The notes beneath the pieces are model-generated. The model saw only the letters and a list, made by a program, of their open reading frames with translations. It was not told where the DNA came from and did no database searches. From Heterodera schachtii (lineage: Eukaryota; Nematoda; Chromadorea; Rhabditida; Heteroderidae), in assembly GCA_023374025.1 (NCBI GenBank), contig SIJG01000051.1, forward strand, positions 292,329-356,328: a DNA stretch of 64,000 nt, read 5' to 3'. The position numbers and the translations under genes are program-made. Shown piece after piece: positions 11,071 to 21,729 of this stretch. Position 1 is the first letter of the stretch. Every line of letters begins with the position of its first letter.

Positions 11071-11178
11071 ACTAGAAAGAAAAAGCGGCCTCAACAGAAT
11101 TATTGGCAGCTTACTCCTACGGGAAAAGCTAACCTTAGACAATATGATGATCATTTAATGCTCAAAATAATATTTTGA
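11071..11178 (+). CDS. Candidate exon in duplication unit 2
   Basis: Duplicate of the frame at 8082-8189. CTG becomes CGG (Leu to Arg after the Lys run); the rest of the frame, including QLTPTGKANLRQYDDH, is unchanged. The identity reflects recent duplication and is not by itself evidence of function. Confidence 0.28.
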   Translation, partial: TRKKKRPQQNYWQLTPTGKANLRQYDDHLMLKIIF

Positions 11179-12658
11179 TTCTTAAAAAGTAAAATAAATT
11201 ATAACAAAAATATATAAAAACTTTTCAACGATTTTATTTTTAAAAGTTTTACTGAAAGATTGCATTTAATAAATTGAGAAAAATTGAATTTAATTTAAAG
11301 AATAAAATTTTCAAATATTAATTAAGAAAATGAGCAACGAAATAGAAACAAGTATTTAAAAAATGTCCAGCGGTTTAATACAACCAGAATGTAAGGAATT
11401 CAAGAGAAGTAAAAAGCAACAAAAAATAATCTAAACAAATATTAAAACGAGTTTTACAATTTTCTTAATGAAACAAAGAAAAGAAAAATTTAAATTTTTT
11501 ATTCATTATGTTGTTTAAATATACCTAACACAAATTCATTTGATTTTTATTTTTTCATAGAAATATAAAAAAAACCAAAAAATTTTTTTAATAATTATTT
11601 TGTCACAGCATAATATTTATTAGGAAAATATGTTTGTGGTTAAAGTCGTGACCGGAAAATGTGTAAGTAGAAAAGGCGTCAGTTGAAAATGCATCGGTGA
11701 GTTCTGAATTCCGAACCCCGGAATGAACAAAAAGTTAAATTCAAATTTCGCAATAAACATTTTTAGTTACATTTATTTTTCATTACCTAAAGAAAGCTCA
11801 AAATTTTTTTTTAATAATAAACTTTCTTCTTTAATAATAAAAGCTTATAAAAAAATTTCTATAATTTTTACAATATCAAAATAATAACTTTCGGAGAATT
11901 AAACTCTATATTCCTTTAAAAATAGTAATAAAGAACGCAATTGTAATTAAATTTATTTTAACGAACAATAATTGAGAAAACACGAATCATGGGAACAGAA
12001 TAAATTTTGGCCATCATGAATGATGCTTAAAAATATGAAATTATTTTTGAGCAAGCACTAATTATTTGTAAATAAATAATGAATTCAAAAAGACACAATT
12101 AATTAATGAACATGAATGATATTTTGGAACTAACTATCCATTAATAAGATCAAAATTAAACTATTTAAACAATGAATTAACAAATTTTAAATTTATAACT
12201 GAAAATATGTAATTTTTGGAGAATGAAATTTGATTAATAATTCATAAAAATAAATGATTATTATAAAAAATATATAAATAAAATTTAAAATTATTAAATT
12301 GAAAATAAAGAAAGAGTAAATTAAGAAAAAATTGAGATATAAAAACATAATGAAAACATTTTAATACCTAAAATGAATTATTCGAGGTCCGAGTCTGATT
12401 CTCAGTGAATTGTACAGCTCCAACTTCGTGCATGCAGTTGAAGCAGTACAAGCTCAGATATTATGTCAGCTAAAGAGATCTAAACGATTGGGAAAAACAT
12501 CATTTTTATTAAATGTCTTCCTTTTTGGCCATAAAAAATTCGAGAAAATGAATTAAGCTAAAAAAATTGATTGAGAATAATAAAAAACTGTAAATTCAAA
12601 TCAATTCAAGGAAAGAAATTTCACAAAAATAAAAATAAAATTTTATGCAAAATAATCA

Positions 12659-13216
12659 ATATTGTTTTGAAGAAAGGAGCTCAAAAAACGCATTTCTGCG
12701 TTAAAATTTTTTCATTTGGACGTCATTTTTCGTCACTAGAAATCACTATTTTAGCGTTTCGTCACTCAAAATAGTGAAAATTCACTTTTTTGGCTTTTTG
12801 TCACTATTTTTTCACTTTTTCTACATTTTTTGGGAAAATTTCTCAACAAAAATGCAATAAAACGAAAAATACACCCCTAAGAATCGACCTAAAAAAATTT
12901 TCAGAAAATACACCCCTAAGAATCGACCGAAAATTTTTTATGGAAAATTTTCTCAAAAATTCATTCACCAAATTTTTTTTCTTGACAAATTTTTGGTTTA
13001 AAAATGTCAATATTTGCCAAGAAAATATTAGAAAGGAAATTTACTTCATTTGCAAATGCAATCAGTGAATAAAATAATTTTTGCTTAATTTTTGGCTGAA
13101 AATTATGTCATTATTCGTCACTTTTTCGGACTTTTTTTTTCACTATTTTGGCACTTTTTCGTCACTATTTTAGTTAACTATTTTGGGATTTTTCGTCACT
13201 AAAAGTCGGGACCCTA
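12659..13216. mobile_element. Left-truncated 'CACTTTTT' hAT-type element
   Basis: Duplicate of 9769-10338 with its left terminus deleted. The right terminus GTCGGGACCCTA and the right duplication GTAATAAA (13217-13224) remain. Two ACACCCCTAAGAAT motifs are at about 12871 and 12910. ORFs at 12571-12774 and 12790-13068 derive from its words. Confidence 0.85.
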
Positions 13217-14189
13217 GTAATAAATGCAAATTTCAAAATATAAAATTTTTAAAATTATCGAGGAAATTTGTTATAGGAAAAGGAATTGGTCGGCAACAAT
13301 TTCAACTATTTAAAATTTATTAAAAACAAAAATAAACAAATATTTCAATAAACCTAATTAATTAATGTGTTTATTTTAACATTTAAATCTCAATAAAACT
13401 TACACTTTTTGTTTTCTCATTTTATTAATATATTTAATGTTGGAAAATAGATAAATTGAGCTATAAATATTTTTATAGAAAATATATGGATAGTTAGTTA
13501 GTTTATATGTGAATAATTCTAAATAAGCTCATTTTAGTTAAATATTTTTTATTTATAATTCAAATAATTATTTTGAGTTATAGTCACTAATTTTCCTGAA
13601 TACATTTTAATTTCTTCCAATTCACATATTTTTCTTTTATGTCATATATAATATTTTTGATATAAAATTTAAAAAATTAATTTAAGATAAATTAATATTT
13701 TGCTTTTAGTTTTTTTCATTAGTTATTTTGCTTTAATTTGGTCACCTTGCACTTTTTCGTGCTTCGTCTCAGCACGAATAAATTCTCTCAAATTATAATA
13801 GAAAAACAATTAAATAACACAGCCATTGAAACTTATGCGATAACATAAAAAATGAAAATATTAATATAAAAATAATTGAATGAACATATATGTATATTTA
13901 ATATTTTTTGGTATGCTAAAGCATTATGTTTAAGAAGTTGGAAATAAAATGAAATAATTCAAAGAATAAAAGAAAAATATTAAACTTATGATTGTGTTTT
14001 TTTAACCCATATTGGCAATTGTTAGTGCAATGGTGATAACAAGGAAAAATTCGAAGATTTTTACCCATTTAAAAAAAATTGCGACTAAAAAATTAATTAA
14101 AATTTATTATTGAAATAAATTTACACATCTATAATTTTACACAAATTTACAATTTTTTCATTTGAACGACTTTTTAAAAATTTTTGCAG

Positions 14190-14394
14190 TTTCCAAAATC
14201 TCACTACCTTTAGCAAACACAAAAACCCAAATAAAGGCCGGTGAAATTAAATGTGAAAATTTGCTGCTGAACAAAATTCAAATTAATGCCTTAAATTATG
14301 CTACACTAAAAGGAGGAAAGGTCCACTTTATTTGGAGCATCGAATCAATATGTCAATGCATTGGTCAGCGCCCCCCACCATTTCCATTCTTCAT
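14190..14394 (+). CDS. Well-bounded exon, unknown protein
   Basis: TTTTTGCAG at 14181-14189 is a strong acceptor and ATGTAAGT at 14393-14400 is either a perfect donor (after AT) or an ATG TAA ending. The phase-2 frame runs open for 68 codons with balanced codons: SKISLPLANTKTQIKAGEIK, then CENLLLNKIQINALNYATLK, and ends in QRPPPFPFF. No signal peptide or membrane span. I do not recognise a family. It lies just upstream of the pyrimidine-rich tract at 14.4-14.9 kb. Neighbouring exons were not found. Confidence 0.55.
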
Positions 14395-14399
14395 GTAAG

Positions 14400-14870
14400 T
14401 CATGTCGCCTTTTCATACTGTGCACTCATTTCTTGTACAAAATTTTTCTCAGACTATCTGTCTTCCTGCTTCTTACCCATCTGTTTCTTTCTTCTCTCTC
14501 TATCTCTCTCTTCTCACAGTTTCACTCTCTCACTTTTGTCTGCACTCTCTTCATTTTCTCTTTCTCTATCTCCCCCATGCACGCGCCGTTCCTCGCTGCT
14601 GCGCTGCTGACCACCACCCTCCCCCTTACACACAAATCAATCACCCCCCCCCCTCCCCCCCGCACATTCCATTGGCAAAGCTTTTTTTGGCATGTCAAAC
14701 AAGTTTGTGCCCCCCTCCCCTCCCCCTCGATACAAAAAGTTTAAAAGAAGAAAGTATTCCCATTCACACTTTTGCCGCCGCCCCCCCCCCAACCTTTACA
14801 CCCCAAACTTTACCCGTCAGGCACGGGTTCGCGCGGTAAAAACCCGCGCGGCGGCACTGCTTAAAAGGAA
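14400..14870 (+). repeat. Pyrimidine-rich tract with C runs and a GC hairpin
   Basis: Strong strand asymmetry: CT-microsatellite near 14480-14580, then C-runs at about 14642-14660, 14709-14730 and 14780-14790. At 14830-14850 CGCGCGG and CCGCGCG can pair around a short A-rich loop. Four overlapping plus-strand ORFs here (Ser/Leu and Pro-rich) are composition artefacts. Confidence 0.7.
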
Positions 14871-15270
14871 GTTGTCATCAAAAAGTGTAAACTAGCTAAT
14901 AAGGTTATTTTTTTTAATCCGGCCTTTAACGAAAAAATTTCATGATTTTGAAGACTGTTAGCCTTTTTATCAAGGTTTTTTATAATTTCTTTTAAAATAA
15001 CAATTAATTATTTATTTCATAATTTATTCAATTATTTTAGTGTGAAAAAAACGTAAAAAAACGAAAGAGCCCCTTTAAGAATTGAGCTAATTTTTGAGTT
15101 TAATTGCATAACTAGAAATGGAGTTTTTCATGAATCATCATCTTATAAAATTTAGTTTTTCTTGGCAATTATTTAAAATTTATTTGTTGTTATTTAAAAG
15201 CTTGCAAATTTCATACTTTCAAATTTTGTATTTTAATTAATTGTTTAATTATTTTCCTATTTTTTCTTAG

Positions 15271-15386
15271 GACATAGCAAATTATATGAGGCATATATTA
15301 ATTTGGAAAATGTTTACTCAAGCCAACCTTGCTCGAAGTCGATCCTTATTGAAATGGGGTATTACAATGATAGAGTCTTTTCATGA
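15271..15386 (+). CDS. Candidate terminal exon, unknown protein
   Basis: After a strong acceptor (TTTTTTCTTAG) a phase-1 frame reads HSKLYEAYINLENVYSSQPC, then SKSILIEMGYYNDRVFS, and stops at TGA. A second frame on the same strand is also open, so the choice rests on codon balance. I do not recognise the protein. Confidence 0.35.
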
Positions 15387-15543
15387 ATCGGAGCACAAAG
15401 ATATTTTTAATTTTATTAATAATATTGCGCGTTTGCTATTGCATTTTACTTTTTGATATTTATGTATTTGTATTTTATTGTATTATTAGTTTTATAAAAT
15501 AGATTATTTAAAATAATGATTTTTATTTGTTTTGTTTTTTTCG

Positions 15544-15729
15544 TTAAACTGTGTGAGAACGTTTTCTCGTGGGTATTTTTGAGGCAAAATATGTCTCAGG
15601 AAATTCAAAATTCTCCTGTGCACTAAAGACAATTCCACACTTTTTGGTTATTTGTAGGACAGTATAGTCTCGAAAGGACGCATCGTGAAATGACTCATTC
15701 TCGAAAAAAGTCAAATAAAGAAGATTCAA
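15544..15729 (-). CDS. Candidate minus-strand exon, unknown protein
   Basis: A 61-codon frame with noticeably mixed codons contains DYTVLQITKKCGIVFSAQEN and FEFPETYFASKIPTRKRSHTV's last residues before a stop. The island is richer in G+C than the flanking 500 bases. The start given is only the frame limit; no splice site is clear. Family not recognised. Confidence 0.35.
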   Translation of the reverse strand: MNLLYLTFFENESFHDASFRDYTVLQITKKCGIVFSAQENFEFPETYFASKIPTRKRSHTV

Positions 15730-15939
15730 ATTTATCCCTCATAAAATAGTTATTATTTCTTCCCCCGCTTTTTTATTTTACGTTTAAAATAATAAGTAAT
15801 TATTTACATTAATAGGCATTTATTTTAATTGTTTTTTTAATTTTTCAATTACAGTAGTCTAATTTGGCTCACTAAAATTGGTCAAAATAATTTGTAAAAT
15901 AAAATTTTGGTTCTTTGAATTTAAATTCGTTAATTTATT

Positions 15940-17300
15940 TATCATTTCTATTTTCCATTATTTGCGTCACTGTCAGCTTATCTGTATTAAATAATGTTTT
16001 TGAATTGTTTTAATTGTTTATTATTTAATAATTTTGTAATTTTACATTCTTTTCCAAATTCGTTGATATCTCGGAAAAAATATTTCCAGTCTATGGTGGT
16101 TTGTTCAGCGAATTTTTGTCCATATGATAATTCCTCACTTATTGAGTTTTATAAATTTTATTGCTTTTTTACCTATTCAAAAATTATATTTTTGTATTAT
16201 ATTATTTTTCATCTGATAAAATATTGGTAAATAAATAATTGATCTTTTTTATTTTATTCTAATTTCCATCCTCCGTTTTTATTCCATTTTTGTGCATGAT
16301 TTGACATATAATTTACTTTTTGTTCTTAATATTTTTTTACGATTTTTGTTATTTTAGTTCAAATATAATTTTCTTTAAGTTTTATTTTGGCTTATTTTAT
16401 TTATAAATTAAGTTTTTGCAACAGTTGCTGGTTGGTTAATTTAATTATAACATGATGCTTGTTCAAAATATGTAATTTTTCAAATTTGAATATTCATATA
16501 TTTTAGCAATATAAAATAGATAGAATATAATTTATAGAATCTCAAATATGTAAAATATGTATAAAACATAATAAAATATGTACAATTTTGTCGCAAACAT
16601 AAAAAAGAAATTATGAATGCCTTCCAATTTAATGATATTTTATAGCTTGTGTTCATTTGAGTTTAATTAAATTTAGTAAAATGCACTCTACTTATTTTTC
16701 TATTTTTAAAAATATTTTTTATTATTTTACAAATAATAAATGCTATATTGCTTCAGTTAAAATTTGTTCGATATTTTTTGTAATTTATCGTTGTGTATTT
16801 GTTTTTTTAAATATTAATTATGGTGAAAATTCCATGATTTATAATAAATTATTTATCAACAATTAGAACATTTATTTACTCATCCTTTCCACGATATTTT
16901 TAATATGGTTCGAAAGAAAATATAAATAAGCAATTTAATTAGTAAGCAATTAATAAACTTTTAAAGAATATAATTTTTTTGTTACATTTTTATGGAATTT
17001 ATTATTTTTTTTATAAAATTGCGATCTCATTTCGCATCCTATTAATGTACTGCAAATAGCTTGGGGTTATATTATCTTATTTTTATTTTTTCAATTTCTC
17101 TTTTTGTTATTTATTTAGGTTTTTATTTTGGTAAATAACCCAAAATTTCCTGAATATTGAATTATTTTTTGCTGCACTATTTTTAAAGTTTTTCTGTGAG
17201 TGGATGGTTCGGCGTCGGAGATTAAGAATTTAAGTGTAATTAATTAGCCAAAATTTTTTTCCAAATTTTTTTGTGATCTTTTTAGTTAGTTTTCATTTGA
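15940..17300. repeat. Segmental duplication, copy 1
   Basis: Collinear with 21.73-24.36 kb. Shared blocks include TTGAATTGTTTTAATTG, TTGTGCATGATTTGACATA, CAACAGTTGCTGGTTGG, AATATGGTTCGAAAGAAAA and GTTCGGCGTCGGAGATTAAG. The other copy is longer because it contains extra DNA at about 22.44-23.75 kb. Confidence 0.8.
15987..16139 (-). pseudogene. Merlin/ISXO2-like transposase fragment, copy 1
   Basis: The minus-strand frame reads SEELSYGQKFAEQTTIDWKY, then FFRDINEFGKECKI. In Merlin transposases (IS1016/ISXO2-type DDE enzymes) the segment just before the first catalytic Asp commonly has a '..TvvdW..f.Rdv' helix, and this matches it. No downstream catalytic exon is found on this strand, so it is a remnant. 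The paralogue at 21808-21914 keeps the TxxDWKxFxRD pattern with different bases. Confidence 0.5.
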
Positions 17301-17649
17301 CTTTCTTTCTTAAATTTATTAAAGTGCATTCTATTAATGATTATTTTTTTGTTTTTCTATTTTTCAAAATATTTTTTATTATTTTAGAAAAAAATAAATC
17401 CTTGTATTTGCCTCAATTTAAATTTGTTCAAGATTTTTTGTAATTTATTATTGTTATATATTTGTTTTTTAATACTAATTTTCGCCATTATGATGAATTG
17501 TAGTGATCGTTTCTGCCGTTTTTATAAATATCATCTTCGAGTTTCAACCTCACTCAGCCGCTCTACATGTATGTATTCAGACCATAGCCCTGAACACAGA
17601 TGTTCTTCACGTGTTTATTCCAGAAGACCGCTTATTAAATCTTAAAATG

Positions 17650-20095
17650 TAACATTCTGATTTTTTATTTTTTGCAAATTTTTTTGTGTATATGTAAATA
17701 ATAACCTTATTATAATCCAAACCAAGTGGTAGTCAAGTAAGCGTAGATTTAAATCACGTGATGTTTTTCCATTTTAATCGATAAGGCTGTCGACAAATTC
17801 AATATTGCATTTAAGCCTATTGTCTTCAAATTCAATTAGAAAAAATGAATATTTTTCTTCTCAAATACTTTATTTTCTATATACTTTCCCGGCTATAAAC
17901 ATCGATTAATCTATTATTTATACATATCTTCTTAGAAAATATTATTATTTGAAAACAATTTATTAGATGATTGTTTTTCATTCAGATTATGCATTTCGTT
18001 TTATATTTGATGAAGTGGGTATTTTAATTTTTCCATTATTTCTTACTGTACACATTTAAACGGCCGACTTTTATTTTAAAGATAAATACCTTGTACTTTA
18101 ATCTTTTCGTACAATTATTTTCACCACTTTCCTGCTGTAACATTTTCTAATTTGTTTATAATTAATTGATATAATAAAATTAACTTCTTATATCATATGT
18201 TTTCGAGAAATATTATATTTGTTGAAAGTATGGGCTGCCTCGTGAAAGGCTCGATTCTTTTTATCTTAAAATTTTTATTTTCCATAAATGAAATCTTGAC
18301 GAGAATCTACATTTCCAAATTTCACCGATTTTGGTGAACAAAAATCTTGTGAAATTGTCAAAATTCTTGCGTTTCTTCAATTTATATTTTGTTAATTTGT
18401 TTTTCTTCGCTTCATGGACTGAAGAGGCTTTCTTCTTGTTTTTTATGAGTTAATAATTTTTTCAGAGCTAAAAGTAAGTTCGTCGTGCAAAAGAAGTTTT
18501 ACGATTTTATATCTAATATTTCTCATTCCGCATTATATATTGAATAATTTGCAATATCTAAATTTATCTTTTAAATTTGCTTAATATTTTTCGTAATTTC
18601 GCTCGATCAGCTAAGTTTTTATATTAAATTTTCATGTTTTCGTACCTAACCATTAGACATAGTAATGCTTTCTGCGTTTTTTATAAATGACTTTATTTGT
18701 AATTTTTTCTGGTGAGACATTGTTTAACATTAAATGATGCTCAACAATTATCTTGCTTTTTTCTTTTATGGTTATTTTTCTTTTTTATTAAATTTTAACC
18801 AATAAATTATTCATTCCCTAATGTCGACTTAATTTTTAAAGATCGAATTTTTAAATTAAATTATGTATTAATAACTTCGATATTCAAAATAATTTATAAT
18901 TTTTTTTATTTTTAACATAATTTTCATAGTTATATTTTATGTATCTTCATTTTATTAATTAATTAAGGTTTTATTTTGTTATTTTTAATACTAGAATCAC
19001 ATTATTTTTCATGATTTCAATAATGTTAAATCAGAAATTTATTAAAAAGCTTAATCTTAAGGAATTTGAATAGGGGTGGCAGACCATTTTATATTGAGCT
19101 TCATGATTATTTATGTATTTTCAACTTAAAAAAATGAAAATTTTGCTTATTTCATAATCTTTCTGTATTCAATTTATATTTGATGTTCAATTAATATTGA
19201 AAAACAAAAAAATATTATAACCCTTTTTCATTTATTGGTTTTTATCATTAGTTTAATTTTCTTCTACTATTTCTTGAACAAAAATCTTTTAGAAGTTTCC
19301 ATAGAAATTTTCCTGTAAAAATTAGTTTTTTTATTTGCTTATATAAGAAATGATTTTTTGTATTATGTTTATTTTATTTTTTTAAATAGTGCTTAACTCT
19401 TAGGTTTCTGGACAATCTTTTCGCATTGGGATGGCTGGTCATTTAATGTTAAGCATTATGAAATTTTTGTCTTTTAAACATTTTGGAATAAATGGTGAAA
19501 ATTCGGTGAGATTGGGTTTTAGCGTTATAATTGTCAAATATCAAAATTAATCCTTTTTGTATTGTTTTGTATAATATTTAATGCTTAATCAATATTGAAA
19601 AAAATTGTTATTGCATTACACATTTTTCATATATTAATTATTATTATTCCAATAATTTTTAACACCTCTCTCTTATTCTTTTTATTCCAAAGCTAATAAA
19701 TTAATTAAAAATTATTTTTTCTATTATTACTTTTTTAATAATTTGAAAATCGGTTAGTAAATGAGAGTATTTTTATTTTCAGACCTTATATTTATTAATG
19801 ATTCATTTGTTTTTTATTTTAGTTCATATTTATTATAATTTTAGACTCATTTTAACTACAAAGAAAAGCAATACTGGGTATCCCAAACTTTTCCGGGCCT
19901 TTTTATATTTTGCCATAACTTTTTAATTTATGGAATTATAAAATTTGATATCCTAATTTTTGAACCTTTTTATTATAAATTTTGGCTATTACAAATTAAT
20001 AATCCAACTTTTTTTTGTTGTTATAAATTTTAAGGGTGCAGATTTAAGATGGGTATATTGAGTATTATTAAAACTTTTTCGAGATCAAGACGAAC
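17650..20095. other. AT-rich stretch, no gene seen
   Basis: Alternating A/T-rich sequence with no supported frame or inverted repeat. TAGGGGTGG at about 19073 has the look of a hAT-type end but has no partner. Confidence 0.5.
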
Positions 20096-20101
20096 TTTCA
20101 G

Positions 20102-20155
20102 ATCAACGACGGCTACACAATTATTAATAGTAGGGCACGACATTTTTTGGAATGA
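20102..20155 (+). CDS. Candidate small terminal exon
   Basis: ACTTTCAG is followed in phase 0 by INDGYTIINSRARHFLE and TGA. The short GC-balanced island contrasts with its flanks. No family recognised; upstream exon not found. Confidence 0.35.
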   Translation: MNDGYTIINSRARHFLE

Positions 20156-20459
20156 ATTCTTTAAAAAGGAACTCATAAATTTGTAGTAAAATTACATACA
20201 TATTTTTTATGGTAAATACATTTTTTATTGAACATTAACTTTTATGCAAAAATTATTTTAAAAATTTATCAAAGTGTTATTTATATTGTTATTGTAATTC
20301 TATTTTTTGCTTTGATTTTCCTAGATTTTTTTATTTCACTATTTTTTATTTTCATTTTCTTGAACTCCTGCAAAAGCGCATTGGCACTTTCTAAGTGGTC
20401 CACAGGCTCCATGTTTTTTATCTCCTATGGTATTTATAAAAAATATTTTTAGTTTTTAA

Positions 20460-21720
20460 AATCAATTTTATATTTTTTTGGAAAATATTATTGAAAGTTC
20501 CAGTGTCCTACAATATTCGCCAGATAATTTTTTGGACCTATCTTTTTCATTATCAATAAGTTAACATTATTGGTACGGTTCAAAATAAGTATAAACATTT
20601 ATTATAAAAAATATTTTTTTTACTTTTTTATTACTAAATTTAATGAATTTTAATCATAAGTAACAATGCTTATTTTTAATATTACATTTGCTGTAAATTA
20701 TAATTGTTGGTTAGAGTTTTTGCTTAATTTCATTTTTGATATACTTTTTTAGAAATATTTTGGTGAGAGAATTAATGTTTTGGGGTTTAATTCATTAAAC
20801 ATATTTACTTGTCGCAGGAGTAGTAGTATAACGAGGAATTTCGTTCAAAATTGATCACTTTTTGGTCGGAAGAAATTTATTTTAATCGAATTAATGGAGA
20901 GGTTTCATGAAAAAAATTATATTTTTAAATGTTGTCCTTTTGCATTGTTTTTTTTTTTTTGTATTATTTAATTCGAGTCTTCAAAATGTATTATTGCGAA
21001 TTAAAAAGAAATATGACTTTCATTAGTACCAATATTTTTAATAAAAAACCACTAGAAAAATTCTTATAAAATGAATCTGTTCTATTCTAGTTATTAATCA
21101 CTGCTTTACACTGCATAATAATTAAATTTAAGAATGTTTTTAAAATTAATAAAGAAATAAATCAATTATTTACTTTAATTTTATCGTTCTTCACTTGAAA
21201 TTATTATTTTTCTTTCACATTTTATAATTATATCAATTGATTCATGTATTAAATAAAAATATTAAGTATTGTATTAAATTTCCATTATTTTTTTTTATCA
21301 GTTCTCATGTGCTACAAAAACCCAAGGGAATGCTTGAATTCTAATTCTCTTTGGATTTTGCTCACTGAAAATTGGTCAAAATAAGTTGTTCAACGAAAAT
21401 TTTCGCTGAGCTTTACAGGTATTCTTTGGTCAACTGTTTGAAAAATTTGTGTATGTTTTGTCAAATGTTGTAAATGAAATTCACTATATATTTATTGATT
21501 GATATATTTTTTAATTACATTGGGCTAAATTATTTGTTTATATATTTTTGTTGTTAGTTTAAATATTAGTTTAAACAATGTCCCAATTTAAATTTGTAAA
21601 AATTAATTTAAATATTTACATATTCATTATCCTATTTATAGTTACTTATATTTTTTAAAATTTTCAGTCCAGCTTTTTTCTTATTTTTACTTTGTTTTGA
21701 AACTTTTAAAAGTCATTAAT
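20460..21720. other. AT-rich stretch, nothing recognised
   Basis: No supported frame, inverted repeat or duplication seen. Confidence 0.5.
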
Positions 21721-21729
21721 TTATTTATC

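Larger units (their letters stand above)
10779..13657 (+). repeat. Tandem duplication, unit 2
   Basis: Second copy of the 3-kb unit. Compared with unit 1 it lacks roughly 140 bases spanning the left end of the hAT-type element and its left flank: AAAATTTTA joins TGCAAAATAATCAATATTGTTTTG. Otherwise it is collinear. The junction sequence carries TAATAAAAAAGATAAAA on both sides, so short homology may have promoted the duplication. Confidence 0.9.

Noticed and set aside
14332..14895. Four long plus-strand ORFs
   Set aside because: Produced by CT and C runs; different frames overlap and residues are only Ser/Leu/Pro-rich.
19071..19090. TAGGGGTGG as a hAT-type left end
   Set aside because: No inverted right end or 8-bp duplication found.
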